DNA of 39,520 nucleotides from an uncultured Prochlorococcus sp. (GTDB lineage Bacteria; Cyanobacteriota; Cyanobacteriia; PCC-6307; Cyanobiaceae): contig CACGDL010000010.1 of the NCBI GenBank assembly GCA_902571795.1, forward strand, positions 1 to 39,520. Reading direction: 5' to 3'. The notes under the pieces were generated by a model. The model made no database searches and had not been told where the DNA came from. It worked only from the letters and a program-made list of their open reading frames with translations. Both the position numbers and the translations under genes were made by a program. This document shows, piece after piece, positions 29,214 through 38,461 of this stretch (position 1 is its first letter; the number at the start of each line of letters is the position of its first letter).

Positions 29214-30527
29214 TTAAATTTTTTCTTCATCTTTTAATCCTCTAAAGCATTTAAATCTAGGAAACCTAAGACTAAAAGCCACCGCATCTTTTGATTTGGT
29301 TTTTGCATCAGCTCTGATTTCTACAAGTTGACCAACGAGATGATTACGTTTTGACCAATATTCTTCACGTTGGATATCACTAAATCCGCTTCCGCAACTA
29401 AGACTGTATTCATATCCATCATCTTTTCCTTCTACCAAGATTGCTCCCAGTCTCCCTTTGTTGCGACCTGTACCTTCCTCAACCGATACAACTTTTAAAG
29501 TGACTTCAATGAAAGGTTTTGCTTTTAACCAACTGTGTGTTCTTTTACATTCATACATAGCATCAGGATCTTTAATCATTACTCCTTCATACCCACCTTC
29601 CACAGCAGATTTATTCAGCTCTATAAATCTTTTTTGTCCTTCAATAGTGTCGAGATCTACATTTTCCCATTCAAGTGTTTGTATATGTTTTAGATGCATA
29701 GAATGTTTTGCGACCCATTCTTTTACTAATGAACTTCTTTTTGTTTGACTAGTGTTCCATCTCCCTTTTTGAAAGTTTTCAAGGGGACATAAGTCAAATA
29801 GGTGGAGAACTGCGTCTTTGGTTTGTTTGCCATCTTTTCTATGTACCTGTTTCATTAAATCTTGAAAGTTAGCGCTCATCACTTCACCATCTAGTACCAA
29901 GTCATAAGGTGCTGTGTCTTCTTTTAAGGCGTTTTCTATTTCTGAGATAATATGACCAAAATTATGGAATTGTTTCCCATTACGAGAAAACATTTCTACT
30001 TTATTTTGTCTAATAATAGTTAGGACGCGTACACCATCTAATTTGATTTCAATTTGCTTTTTTCCTATCATTTTTTTTTCATGATTTGCGCTGTCATGAG
30101 CTAAAGGACAAGAAAAAATAGGAATAGCATATTTGGGAAATTTCTTTGCCATCTTATTGATTGTTTTTTCTGATACACCACATCTAAGATCTTTAATTAA
30201 AACTCGTCTATAAAATCCATTCCACTCTTCTTTTGTGGCAGATTCCATAGCCGTAAGAATTGCATCGCGAGCAGCGTGACCAGTAAGTTCTCTTTGAATA
30301 AGCTTATTGGCTAATTTTCTAAAATCTTCCCATAAAAAATTTTGACTTTTTTTAGTCTCTTTCTCAGGGACAATTTTTACACCGAAAGTTACCAATGGAT
30401 CAAGTGCCATACGTATACCTTCAAAAAAATCATCTAGACCTTCTTCCATTGCTTCTGAGATGATTTTTTCTTTATCTAATCTACTTGGATGTAATTCTAA
30501 TTGATGTATTATTTCTTCTTTAAACAA
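29214..30527 (-). CDS. ATP-dependent DNA ligase, T4-like
   Basis: Seals nicks in duplex DNA using ATP, through a covalent lysyl-AMP. The 437 residues have a helical N-terminal DNA-binding domain (about 1-140) with RRVLIKDLRCGVSEKTINK, then motif I IEIKLDGVRVLTI with adenylated lysine K162, motif III DLVLDGEVMS, motif IV EGVMIKDP, motif V HSWLKAKPFIEVTLKVV, and a C-terminal OB fold. The position of the lysine near 160 and the pre-motif helices resemble the phage T4 type more than the LigD or T7 types. Bacteria normally use an NAD-dependent LigA for replication, so this is probably a repair ligase. It follows a small membrane protein gene by 22 bases. Confidence 0.92.
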   Translation of the reverse strand: MFKEEIIHQLELHPSRLDKEKIISEAMEEGLDDFFEGIRMALDPLVTFGVKIVPEKETKKSQNFLWEDFRKLANKLIQRELTGHAARDAILTAMESATKEEWNGFYRRVLIKDLRCGVSEKTINKMAKKFPKYAIPIFSCPLAHDSANHEKKMIGKKQIEIKLDGVRVLTIIRQNKVEMFSRNGKQFHNFGHIISEIENALKEDTAPYDLVLDGEVMSANFQDLMKQVHRKDGKQTKDAVLHLFDLCPLENFQKGRWNTSQTKRSSLVKEWVAKHSMHLKHIQTLEWENVDLDTIEGQKRFIELNKSAVEGGYEGVMIKDPDAMYECKRTHSWLKAKPFIEVTLKVVSVEEGTGRNKGRLGAILVEGKDDGYEYSLSCGSGFSDIQREEYWSKRNHLVGQLVEIRADAKTKSKDAVAFSLRFPRFKCFRGLKDEEKI

Positions 30528-30549
30528 TTCCTTTCCTCACATGAAATTA

Positions 30550-30969
30550 TTAATTCACTTTAGCTATTCTGTCTATTTTCCAATCATTGTCAGTTTTTGC
30601 AAAAGTAAAATCTAATGGGAGCTCATCTTGTTTGTCTTCTGATTTTAAATTCAAAGTTATTATGATTTGATCTTCTTGGACCCTAGGTCTTCCTGATTTT
30701 AAATTTCTGTATTTATTGAGGTTTAAACTAGCTAAAAATTTAAGAAAGTCTTGTCGTTTTACATGAGTTTTATAAGTTTTTGTAGTCAAACCATAAGCTG
30801 CATCAATTCTGCCAGCAGCTATTTGATCGAAAAACCTTCTTACTAATGGATTAATTCCTCTGGCGCTTATAACTAATTTGACTGCATTAAAAGTCCAAAA
30901 AGAAACTAGTACAGCTCCGCCAACTAATAATGCTTTAATTCCTATATCTTTAACTAGTGTTGCATCCAT
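30550..30969 (-). CDS. Membrane-anchored conserved hypothetical protein
   Basis: Protein of 139 residues with one N-terminal hydrophobic helix (about 10-32, IKALLVGGAVLVSFWTFNAV) and a soluble part. The soluble part reads RRFFDQIAAGRIDAAYGLTT, then KRQDFLKFLASLNLNKYRN, then strands ITLNLKSEDK and PLDFTFAKTDNDWKIDRI. This helix-then-sheet order and the closing DWKIDRI resemble NTF2-like or DUF4864-type folds that sit outside the membrane. No catalytic residues are evident and I do not assign a function. It lies upstream of the DNA ligase on the same strand (22 bases) and is divergent from the SprT-like gene (85 bases). Confidence 0.75.
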   Translation of the reverse strand: MDATLVKDIGIKALLVGGAVLVSFWTFNAVKLVISARGINPLVRRFFDQIAAGRIDAAYGLTTKTYKTHVKRQDFLKFLASLNLNKYRNLKSGRPRVQEDQIIITLNLKSEDKQDELPLDFTFAKTDNDWKIDRIAKVN

Positions 30970-31054
30970 GTTAATTTGAGTTTTTTATTACTTTAAGAAA
31001 AGAAATCGTTTTTGATGGCTTTTTTTGTCAAAATAATACTAATTTTAATCCATA

Positions 31055-31582
31055 ATGCCTGTAATTCCTCTTTTACCCTTATTTCATAGATTTAATAGCC
31101 AATATTTTGAAAATTCTTTAACGGTTAATAATCAATCTTTGGTAAAGGTTAGATGGAGTGATAATAGATTAAAAACTACTGCTGGTTTTTATAAAAGAAA
31201 ACGTATTAATGGTTTTATAGATTCTGAAATTATCTTATCGAAACCTATCTTGAGTAAATTATCCACTAGTGAAATAAACAGTACTTTATGTCATGAAATG
31301 ATTCATGCATGGGTAGATAGGATATTAAAGAAAAATGAAACACATGGTCCAAATTTCCTTAAAAAGATGCATGAAATTAATTCAAAAGAGAAGAATTTTC
31401 AAATTGCTGTAAGGCACTCATTTCCTATAGAAAGAAGAGAATTAAAATATATAGGCACTTGTCAAAATTGTGGTGAAAAATTTTTTTATAGAAAAAGAAT
31501 AAAGAATATAGCCTGTAAAAAATGTTGTGTAAATTTCTTTAATGGATCATGGAATAAAAAGTGTTTAATTTTGTTTGATTAG
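31055..31582 (+). CDS. SprT-like zinc metalloprotease domain protein
   Basis: Protein of 175 residues. The zincin motif is CHEMIHAWVDRI (HEMIH at 80-84) with the third ligand likely H97 in ETHGPNF, the SprT family pattern. The N-terminus FHRFNSQYFENSL is the usual SprT opening. A C-terminal zinc ribbon is given by C136, C139, C154 and C157 (CQNCGEKFFYRKR, then CKKC). Eukaryotic SPRTN members cut DNA-protein crosslinks; bacterial SprT proteins are less studied, and protease activity here is inferred. It is divergent from the hypothetical-ligase pair, which would fit a repair setting. Confidence 0.85.
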   Translation: MPVIPLLPLFHRFNSQYFENSLTVNNQSLVKVRWSDNRLKTTAGFYKRKRINGFIDSEIILSKPILSKLSTSEINSTLCHEMIHAWVDRILKKNETHGPNFLKKMHEINSKEKNFQIAVRHSFPIERRELKYIGTCQNCGEKFFYRKRIKNIACKKCCVNFFNGSWNKKCLILFD

Positions 31583-31666
31583 AAATAATTAGATGTGTTT
31601 TTGTTTCTATCTTTGGAATTATTTATTTTTTTAATGTAATTTATATTTTAAAAATAACAATAATTT

Positions 31667-32230
31667 ATGGATTCAAGGAGAATTAGAAATCTTAGAAATA
31701 GTTTTGATAGAAATATTGTCGATAAACAAGTTGATAAAATTTTTGAAACTGGAAGACAATTCGTTGATGGAGTATCTGGTGCTAGGCCAGGTAAAAGAAG
31801 GAACTCAGATTTTCAAGGAATAACAAGTAAGAGTGTTAAGAAAGTAGGAAGATGGGTATCTGAAAAAGTAGATTTATTTTTTGATGAAGAAAATGATGAT
31901 TGGAATGATGAGAATTTTTACGATGATCAAAGCGATATTAAGACATTTTCCAGAGAATCAAATTCTTATGAATCTACTACACAGCATTCAAAAAGACCTT
32001 TAGAAGCAATATCTTTAAGGCAACCAAAAAAATTACAGAAAACTGAGCAAAAAAAATTACCTTATGTGAAAGAGAGTAAGGACGAAGATTGGCCAGATGA
32101 AATGGATTTCAAAGTTGAAAGATGGCAAAGAGCTTCAGAAAATGAGAATAATACTTCGAGAGATCAATCAATCCAACAAGTTCAATCCAAATCAAGAAAT
32201 CTTCCCAGATCAAGAAGAAGAAGAGTATAG
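31667..32230 (+). CDS. Conserved hypothetical protein, highly charged and probably disordered
   Basis: 187 residues with strong charge patches. The N-terminus is basic (MDSRRIRNLRNSFDRN), with a more ordered part VDKIFETGRQFVDGVSGARPGKRR and VKKVGRWVSEKVDLFF. Next comes an acidic patch (about 82-104, many Asp, Glu and Asn), a Gln/Lys-rich middle, KDEDWPDEMDFKVERWQRA, and an Arg-rich tail ending SRRRRV. No enzyme motif is visible. Such proteins often bind nucleic acid or assemble with RNA-processing partners, but nothing here shows it. It starts 84 bases after the SprT-like gene on the same strand, and its last 21 bases overlap the convergent chorismate lyase gene. Confidence 0.75.
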   Translation: MDSRRIRNLRNSFDRNIVDKQVDKIFETGRQFVDGVSGARPGKRRNSDFQGITSKSVKKVGRWVSEKVDLFFDEENDDWNDENFYDDQSDIKTFSRESNSYESTTQHSKRPLEAISLRQPKKLQKTEQKKLPYVKESKDEDWPDEMDFKVERWQRASENENNTSRDQSIQQVQSKSRNLPRSRRRRV

Positions 32231-32752
32231 TTTGGTAAATTCTTTAATTCCTGAATAACCCAGTAAAGTTTCTAAATTTGGATTGAAAACTTCCCTTATA
32301 ATTGTTAAAGGTTTTTTATTTCGAAAAAATCTGTAATTTCTTGACCAGAATGGACCTTTAAAGCAAAATTGATCTTCTAACCATTTTGAATTGACAAGTG
32401 AAATACAATCAACTTCTCTAAATAATTCTGATCTGTCTTGTGTCAAATTCTTCCAAATTGGCTCTTCTTTGGCTTTTAAATTTTCACTCACTTGATCCGC
32501 ATTCCACCAACTTTCTGCCCATGCTAGGTATTTATTATTGCTTTTGATCCATACTTGTCTTCTAATTAAAGGGCCATTTAACTGATTCAATTCTCTAGGG
32601 CCTTCTTGAGTGGATAGAGGATCTAATTGCATTGAAATTAATTTAATTTTTGTCTCTTGATTAGTTAAAAGCTGCAGATGTCTAGTTGGACTTCCATCCC
32701 CAAGCAGCATTAATTTCCATGGACCAGATATTTTTGGTAGTGAATTCTTCAC
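32210..32752 (-). CDS. Chorismate pyruvate-lyase, cyanobacterial Ycf21 type
   Basis: Predicted to remove pyruvate from chorismate, giving 4-hydroxybenzoate, the ring precursor of plastoquinone in cyanobacteria. The 180 residues show family marks GPWKLMLLGDGSPTRHLQLLT (given here in part), LIRRQVWI, YLAWAESWWN, LFREVDCI and FWSRNYRFF. The start is uncertain. GTG at 32752 is the first ordinary start, but the same frame stays open upstream to the mnmG stop and looks coding (NNKLFNSPKILWEEKASNF). A CTG at 32815 or ATT at 32785 could be the true start. It is the last gene of the desC-rplI-dnaB-mnmG run. Confidence 0.85.
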   Translation of the reverse strand: MKNSLPKISGPWKLMLLGDGSPTRHLQLLTNQETKIKLISMQLDPLSTQEGPRELNQLNGPLIRRQVWIKSNNKYLAWAESWWNADQVSENLKAKEEPIWKNLTQDRSELFREVDCISLVNSKWLEDQFCFKGPFWSRNYRFFRNKKPLTIIREVFNPNLETLLGYSGIKEFTKLYSSSS

Positions 32753-32833
32753 TAAAAAATTAGAGGCTTTTTCTTCCCATAAAATTTTTGGAGAGTTAAA
32801 AAGTTTATTATTCAGTGCTCTGACCGAGTGCTT

Positions 32834-34801
32834 TTAAGATGATAACTTTTTTTCAGCAAAAATATTTGCCTTATCTTTTTTTATTTCTCTTATTTTGAGC
32901 CAAACAAGTAAAGCAGTTAAATCAGCTTTGCTAACCCCAGGAATTTTTGAAGCATCACCAAAATTTTTTGGCTTTATCTTATTCAAATTTTCTCTAGCTT
33001 CTAAAGATAATGTAGCTATCTTTTCATAATTTATTTCTTGAGGCAGAGATTTATAGCTTTGACGATTTATTTGTTCAATGTTGTTTTTTTGTCTTTTAAG
33101 ATAACCTTCGTATTTAATATCTATTTCAACACCTTCTTGTATTGAAGAATCTATATTTTTTTCAATCAAATTATATTTAATTAAATCTGAATAATGAAAG
33201 TTTGGTCTTTTTAAGAGTTCTTTCAAAGTTGTTGAGCCTTTGATTTTTGATCCCGTAGCTAATTCTATTTTTTTTGATATTTCATCCGTGTTTTTTAAAC
33301 GAGTGTTTTTTAATCTTAATTTCTCTTCTTCAAGGAGTTTCATTTTTTGTTGATAAACCGACCATCTTTTCTCATCAATTAGCCCTATTTTATAACCTAA
33401 TGGAGTTAATCGCCTATCTGCATTATCACCTCTAAGGGTCAACCTGTATTCACTCCTACTAGTAAGAACTCTATATGGTTCTTTGAGATCTTTGGTAATT
33501 AAATCATTGATCATTGTTCCTATATAGCTGCTTTCTCTAGTGAAGATTATTGGATCTTTTTTGTTTAGTTTTCTTGTTGCATTGACTCCGGCTACTAATC
33601 CTTGTGCTGCTGCTTCTTCATAACCAGTAGTTCCATTAATTTGTCCAGCGCTAAATAAATATTCAATTTCTTTCGTTTCGAGTGATGTTTGGAGTTGTGT
33701 TGCAGGTATATAGTCATACTCGACAGCGTAAGCTGGTCGCAACATTTTACATTCATTTAATCCAGGTAAGGTTCTTAGAAGTTCTAATTGAATATTTTCA
33801 GGTAAACCTGTAGAGAATCCTTGAACATATATTTCAGGGGTATTAATTCCTTCTGGTTCTAAGAAAATTTGATGTGATTCTTTATCAGCAAATTTAACGA
33901 TTTTATCTTCAATTGATGGACAATATCTTGGCCCCTTACTATCAATAAAACCTCCATAAATGGGAGTTAAATGTAAATTGTCTCGAATTAGTTGATGTGT
34001 TTTAGTAGTTGTTCTTGTGATATGACAACTAACTTGGGGCATATTATTTTTGATATCTGGATCAAACGAAAAATATTTATCTGCTGCTGTACTTGGTTGA
34101 ATATCTAATTCATCAAAAATGATACTTCTTTTATCTACTCTTGCCGGAGTTCCTGTTTTTAAACGTTCTGTTTTGATACCAATTTCGTGCAAATTTTGAG
34201 TAAGACCTTTTGCTGCTTGTTCGCCAGATCTACCAGCTGACATTGATTTATTTCCTATCCATATTCTTCCTTCTAAGAACGTACCAGCTGTGATGATAAC
34301 TGATTTTGCTGAATAATAACTACCAAAGAAAGTTCTTACACCCTTTATTCTTTTTTTTACGATTTTTTTTGAGTTCAATCCAATTTCTTCAGTTGTTCCG
34401 ATATCTAGTTCAGTAATCATTGCTTCTTTTAATGATAAATTATCTGTATTTTGTAGTATTTCAATCATCTTTTTTGAGTATTCTCTTTTATCTGTCTGAG
34501 CTCTTAATGCCCATACAGCTGGACCTCTACTTGCATTTAATATTCTTTTTTGTATAGCTGTTTCATCAGCTAATTTTCCAATAATTCCACCTAATGCATC
34601 AACTTCATGTACCAACTGACTTTTTGCCGGGCCGCCAACAGCAGGGTTGCAAGGTTGCCAGGCAATTCTATCTAAATTGATTGTAAATAAGGCTGTAGAA
34701 AATCCTAATTTCGCTGTTGTTATAGCTGCTTCGCATCCTGCATGTCCTCCACCAATAACGATGACATCAAAAGATTCATTTGTTGAGTGATGATCTTGCA
34801 T
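32834..34801 (-). CDS. mnmG: tRNA uridine-5-carboxymethylaminomethyl modification enzyme MnmG
   Basis: With MnmE, installs the cmnm5 group on uridine 34 of tRNAs that read codons ending in A or G, using FAD. The 655 residues have the FAD-binding motif [14 protein letters not shown] (GGGHAG 17-22), [21 protein letters not shown], the MnmG signatures GTPARVD and [11 protein letters not shown], a second dinucleotide region ([15 protein letters not shown]) and a C-terminal helical domain that contacts MnmE and tRNA ([28 protein letters not shown]). Length is a little above the common 620-630. It follows dnaB by 12 bases, a frequent cyanobacterial order. Confidence 0.97.
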   Translation of the reverse strand: MQDHHSTNESFDVIVIGGGHAGCEAAITTAKLGFSTALFTINLDRIAWQPCNPAVGGPAKSQLVHEVDALGGIIGKLADETAIQKRILNASRGPAVWALRAQTDKREYSKKMIEILQNTDNLSLKEAMITELDIGTTEEIGLNSKKIVKKRIKGVRTFFGSYYSAKSVIITAGTFLEGRIWIGNKSMSAGRSGEQAAKGLTQNLHEIGIKTERLKTGTPARVDKRSIIFDELDIQPSTAADKYFSFDPDIKNNMPQVSCHITRTTTKTHQLIRDNLHLTPIYGGFIDSKGPRYCPSIEDKIVKFADKESHQIFLEPEGINTPEIYVQGFSTGLPENIQLELLRTLPGLNECKMLRPAYAVEYDYIPATQLQTSLETKEIEYLFSAGQINGTTGYEEAAAQGLVAGVNATRKLNKKDPIIFTRESSYIGTMINDLITKDLKEPYRVLTSRSEYRLTLRGDNADRRLTPLGYKIGLIDEKRWSVYQQKMKLLEEEKLRLKNTRLKNTDEISKKIELATGSKIKGSTTLKELLKRPNFHYSDLIKYNLIEKNIDSSIQEGVEIDIKYEGYLKRQKNNIEQINRQSYKSLPQEINYEKIATLSLEARENLNKIKPKNFGDASKIPGVSKADLTALLVWLKIREIKKDKANIFAEKKLSS

Positions 34802-34813
34802 TTTAGGATCGAT

Positions 34814-36196
34814 TTAATTTGCTAAATTCCTAAATCTCGTAAATTGAGGTTCAAATAATAATTTAACAGTTCCTACGGGTCCATTTCTATGTTTAGTGAC
34901 AATGATTTCTGTAATTCCTCTATCTTCAGTCTCTGGATTATAGTATTCGTCTCTATAAATCATTAATACTAAATCTGCGTCTTGTTCAATAGATCCTGAT
35001 TCTCTTAAATCGCTTAACATTGGTCTTTTATTTGTTCTAGACTCTACCCCTCTACTAAGCTGAGATAAAGCTACTACTGGTACTTTTAATTCTCTGGCCA
35101 TACTTTTAAGACCTCTCGTTATTCGTGAAAGTTCTTGCACTCTATTATCAGGGGTTGATCCTTCCATCAACTGGAGGTAATCAATCACAATTAATCCAAG
35201 TTCTTTTTTTTGTTCAGCTATTAATCTTCTGCACAGAGATCTCATCTCTAAAACACTTAAGTTAGGTTTGTCATCTATAAATATTGGTAATTGACCTAAT
35301 GAATTGATACCTTCTCCGAGCAATGGCCATTCATCTTGCTGTAATCTTCCTGTTCTTAGTCTGCCACTCTCAATTCCAACTTCCATAGAGAGCAATCTAT
35401 ATGTCAATTGTTCTTTACTCATTTCAAGGCTAAATACACACACAGGTAAATCTTGAGATTGTGCAACATTTTTTGCCAGATTAAGAACTATTGAAGTTTT
35501 CCCCATTGAAGGTCTCCCAGCAACAATTATTAAATCACTTCTTTGAAAACCTTGAGTCATCGCATCAAGATCGTAGAAATTTACTGGAATACCAGCTACT
35601 GAAGTACCTAATGATCTTGACTCTATTTCATTGAAAGTAGTTGTAAGGATTTCAGCTGCTTGAGTAAGGCCTTTTGAAGGTTTTTCTTGGCTGATTTCAA
35701 ATATTTTTTGCTCTGCTTTATCTAGAACTTCATTAGTATCTTGAGTTTGATCAAAACCTAGTTGAACCACTTCATTCCCAGATCTAATAAGTTGCCTTCT
35801 CATGAATTTGTCGTTAATTAAATTAGCAACTTGTTCTATGGAAGCTGTAGAGGAAACATTTTCAACTAGCTCTACCAGTTTGCTGTTTCCTCCAATTTTT
35901 TCTAGTGATCCATTATCTGCTAACCAAGCACTCATTGACGTTAAGTCAGTTGGTTTACCCTGTGTGTGCAACATTAATGCTGTTCTATAAATCTCTTGAT
36001 GGGCATTTATATAAAAAGCTTCAGGTTTAATTAAGTCTGCAATTCTTCCAATCGCCTCTGGATCAAGAAGTATACCCCCAAGAACAGCTTCCTCTGCTTG
36101 AACGTTTTGAGGAGGAACTAATCCAGAGTTTTCACTATTAAAATCCTTTTTAAAATTTTTATTTTGCCCATTATTTGGAAAAGGTACGGAAACCAT
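34814..36196 (-). CDS. dnaB: Replicative DNA helicase DnaB
   Basis: Hexameric helicase that unwinds DNA ahead of the replisome. In 460 residues, the N-terminal domain (about 25-130, PPQNVQAEEAVLGGILLDPEAIGR) joins a linker to a RecA-like domain with Walker A GRPSMGKTS (227-235), Walker B LGLIVIDYLQLMEG, and VVALSQLSRGVESR with DLRESGSIEQDADLV. No intein interrupts these sites, although inteins are known in dnaB of some cyanobacteria. The start MVSVPFPNNG carries a short diverged leader before the conserved domain. It lies between rplI (58 bases upstream) and mnmG. Confidence 0.98.
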   Translation of the reverse strand: MVSVPFPNNGQNKNFKKDFNSENSGLVPPQNVQAEEAVLGGILLDPEAIGRIADLIKPEAFYINAHQEIYRTALMLHTQGKPTDLTSMSAWLADNGSLEKIGGNSKLVELVENVSSTASIEQVANLINDKFMRRQLIRSGNEVVQLGFDQTQDTNEVLDKAEQKIFEISQEKPSKGLTQAAEILTTTFNEIESRSLGTSVAGIPVNFYDLDAMTQGFQRSDLIIVAGRPSMGKTSIVLNLAKNVAQSQDLPVCVFSLEMSKEQLTYRLLSMEVGIESGRLRTGRLQQDEWPLLGEGINSLGQLPIFIDDKPNLSVLEMRSLCRRLIAEQKKELGLIVIDYLQLMEGSTPDNRVQELSRITRGLKSMARELKVPVVALSQLSRGVESRTNKRPMLSDLRESGSIEQDADLVLMIYRDEYYNPETEDRGITEIIVTKHRNGPVGTVKLLFEPQFTRFRNLAN

Positions 36197-36254
36197 ATCT
36201 TTAATTGCTTAGATATATACTCTGGCTACTTTTCAAAATAATGCAACAAATTGA

Positions 36255-36710
36255 TTAACTTGTTACTTCAATATTTACTTCTGCATTTACTTCTGGATGT
36301 AATTTTATTTTTGCAGTAAAGGAACCTAAATTATGAATATCAGGAACAGTAATGTTTCTTCTATCAATTTCTTTTTTAGTTGCCGCTTCTATCGCTTCGG
36401 CAACATCCCCATTAGTGACCGTTCCAAAAAGGACTCCATCTTCTCCAACCTGTTTTTTGATAGTGAACCTACCTATTGTAGATAGTGCAGTTTGGAAATC
36501 TAAAGCTTCTTGCTTTAATTTATCAGCAGCGATTTTTTCTTTTTCTTTCTTCCTCTCAATTTGTTTAAGGACTGCTGGTGTTACATTCATTGCCTTGCCA
36601 TAAGGTAATAGAAAATTTCTTGCGTATCCTGGTGCTACATCAACTAGATCTCCTTCTTTACCTAGTGATGCGATTGATTCAGTTAATGCGACTTGTACTC
36701 TTTTAGCCAT
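36255..36710 (-). CDS. rplI: 50S ribosomal protein L9
   Basis: Ribosomal protein that binds 23S rRNA near the L1 stalk and limits frameshifting. The start at the ATG 36710 gives 151 residues beginning [13 protein letters not shown]; an in-frame ATG at 36725 would add five residues (MFNIF) and lacks family support. Marks are [26 protein letters not shown], the long connecting helix rich in Lys and Glu (about 45-75), and a C-terminal domain ending [11 protein letters not shown]. The rplI-dnaB order is common in bacteria. desC lies 20 bases upstream of this gene on the same strand. Confidence 0.97.
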   Translation of the reverse strand: MAKRVQVALTESIASLGKEGDLVDVAPGYARNFLLPYGKAMNVTPAVLKQIERKKEKEKIAADKLKQEALDFQTALSTIGRFTIKKQVGEDGVLFGTVTNGDVAEAIEAATKKEIDRRNITVPDIHNLGSFTAKIKLHPEVNAEVNIEVTS

Positions 36711-36730
36711 GAAAATATTGAACAATATAG

Positions 36731-37669
36731 TTAATAATAAGACCTAGAGGGTAACTTTACTTTTTTTGCAAAACCAAATTTCGCAAGAATCTTAATATGT
36801 TCCCATGTTATGTCTATCTGACCTTTAAATAATCCTTGTTTTGCCGAATTGGGAAATGCATGATGGTTATTATGCCAACCTTCTCCAAATGTTAATGCAG
36901 CAACCCATGCATTGTTTTTAGATGAATCACCACTTTCAAATGGTGCTTTACCCCAACAATGCGTCGCGGAGTTGACTAGCCAAGTTATATGATAAACAAC
37001 CACAAGCCTCAATGGAATTCCCCAAAGGACTAGAGCCCAGCCTCCAACTCCTAATTTTTGACCTATTGCGTACAATGAAAGTCCAATAGGAATTTGTAAG
37101 AATAAAAAATATTTATTTAGAAATCTATAGTATGGATCCTTGATTAAATCTGCACTTAATTTTGGAACAGCTTTTAGTGCTTCTACGTCTTTAAACATCC
37201 AACCCATATGACTCCACCAAAATCCCTTTTTACTATTGTGATGATCTACTTCAGTATCTGAAAAAGAGTGGTGATGCCTATGTAAACCTACCCAATCTAT
37301 TGGTCCATGCTGGCAACTTATGGCTCCACAGGTAGCAAAAAATCTTTCTAACCATCTTGGTACAATGAACGATCTGTGTGATAACAATCTGTGATATCCA
37401 AGGGTGACTCCTAAACAAGCAGTTACCCAGTAAAAAAATAATAATGAAGTGACTGCAGGGAGACTCCAAAATTTTGGTTGTATAGCTACAAGAGAAAGAA
37501 TATGAATTGCAACCATAAAAACTATCGTGCCCCACGTTTTATGTAGTCTTGGAGGATACCTTTTTGAATGACTGGAAGGTTCCAGTAATTTTTCTGAGAG
37601 TTCTATAACTTTTTCAGCTGGAACAGGTTTTTTTAATTTTGCTGTTTCTTGGAAAATTACTGAATTCAT
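36731..37669 (-). CDS. desC: Acyl-lipid delta-9 fatty acid desaturase (DesC type)
   Basis: Membrane di-iron enzyme that introduces the first double bond into acyl chains, controlling membrane fluidity. The 312 residues show the three histidine boxes: [11 protein letters not shown] (H93 to H98), [11 protein letters not shown] (130-134) and [10 protein letters not shown] (266-270), between hydrophobic segments at about 46-62, 72-90, 185-203 and 208-235. Box pattern and length fit cyanobacterial DesC proteins (about 300 residues). The N-terminal 40 residues are charged and cytoplasmic. It is divergent from the HTH-like gene across 75 bases and heads the run desC-rplI-dnaB-mnmG. Confidence 0.92.
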   Translation of the reverse strand: MNSVIFQETAKLKKPVPAEKVIELSEKLLEPSSHSKRYPPRLHKTWGTIVFMVAIHILSLVAIQPKFWSLPAVTSLLFFYWVTACLGVTLGYHRLLSHRSFIVPRWLERFFATCGAISCQHGPIDWVGLHRHHHSFSDTEVDHHNSKKGFWWSHMGWMFKDVEALKAVPKLSADLIKDPYYRFLNKYFLFLQIPIGLSLYAIGQKLGVGGWALVLWGIPLRLVVVYHITWLVNSATHCWGKAPFESGDSSKNNAWVAALTFGEGWHNNHHAFPNSAKQGLFKGQIDITWEHIKILAKFGFAKKVKLPSRSYY

Positions 37670-37718
37670 GATATTGAAATACTATTTTCAAAATTACCGA
37701 TATGTAATATTATCATAC

Positions 37719-37724
37719 TATACT
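37719..37724 (+). promoter_or_regulatory. Candidate -10 box upstream of the HTH-like gene
   Basis: TATACT lies 20 bases before the GTG at 37745 in the 75-base divergent gap with desC. I see no convincing -35 element at the right distance, so this is a weak prediction. The same AT-rich stretch also offers TATGAT-like boxes for desC on the other strand. Confidence 0.3.
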
Positions 37725-37744
37725 ATTGATAAGTTTAATTATCT

Positions 37745-38443
37745 GTGAGTCTCGGATATCGCGATAAATTATCTAGAGGTCGAAGGGCTATGGCTCATTT
37801 GATACACCTCTGGCATGAAAGAAATGGTTGGTCGCACAGAGTATTACCATTACTTTCAGAAGTTCTAGATTTAGGTAAAGTTCATAATTCCCAAATTTCT
37901 AATCTTAGGAATGGGAAGTTATCTTCGCCAGGTCCTGAAGTTTTTCTTGCTTTAGCTCAAGTTAATACGATTCTTGATCAAGGTATTGAAAAAATCAGGG
38001 ATCGTTTTGAAAGTGATTACCCTGAGTTATGGAAATCTTTGGAAGAGTCTGCATTACCCCTAAAAAATGATTCTGGTAATCCATTGTCGGCCGGGGAGTT
38101 ATTCGAGATATTTTCAGGATTAAAACCTCTACCTTCATCTTTTGACTGGTACATAGAAGATGAAGAAGCTTCTGCTTTAAGTGATGCTCTTTCAGTGCAT
38201 TTTTGTCAGAATAAGGCTTGGAGATCATGTAAAATGCAAGTAATGGAAGCCTATGCTGTCAATAAATCTGCCCGTAGAGAACGTTTTGCTGAAGTAATTG
38301 CAGGAATTAGAGATTATACGGCAGAAGAGTTAGATGGAGAACTTCTTGATTTATATGAGGCTTCAAAAAAACTTTCTTATTTTCAGGGTAGGGGACCTAA
38401 TGCTTTCCTCGCAGAATTAAGAAATTTAGCTTCTGAAAAATAA
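37745..38443 (+). CDS. Conserved cyanobacterial protein with Xre-like helix-turn-helix N-terminus
   Basis: 232 residues, function unknown. Residues about 28-75 resemble an Xre/Cro-type helix-turn-helix: WSHRVLPLLSEVLDLG, then VHNSQISNLRNGK and the closing helix PGPEVFLALAQVN. The rest is helical and acidic (FDWYIEDEEASALSDALS, RERFAEVIAGIRDYTAEELDGELLDLYEAS) with no enzyme motif. A DNA-binding or regulatory role is inference from the fold-like pattern. The start is a GTG at 37745; the next in-frame start is the ATG at residue 16. The PLP-fold gene follows after 18 bases on the same strand, so the two probably form an operon. Confidence 0.75.
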   Translation: MSLGYRDKLSRGRRAMAHLIHLWHERNGWSHRVLPLLSEVLDLGKVHNSQISNLRNGKLSSPGPEVFLALAQVNTILDQGIEKIRDRFESDYPELWKSLEESALPLKNDSGNPLSAGELFEIFSGLKPLPSSFDWYIEDEEASALSDALSVHFCQNKAWRSCKMQVMEAYAVNKSARRERFAEVIAGIRDYTAEELDGELLDLYEASKKLSYFQGRGPNAFLAELRNLASEK

Positions 38444-38461
38444 CATGAATTTTTATAATAA

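Noticed and set aside
34814..36196. Intein in dnaB
   Set aside because: Walker A and downstream motifs are continuous and the length is normal for DnaB.
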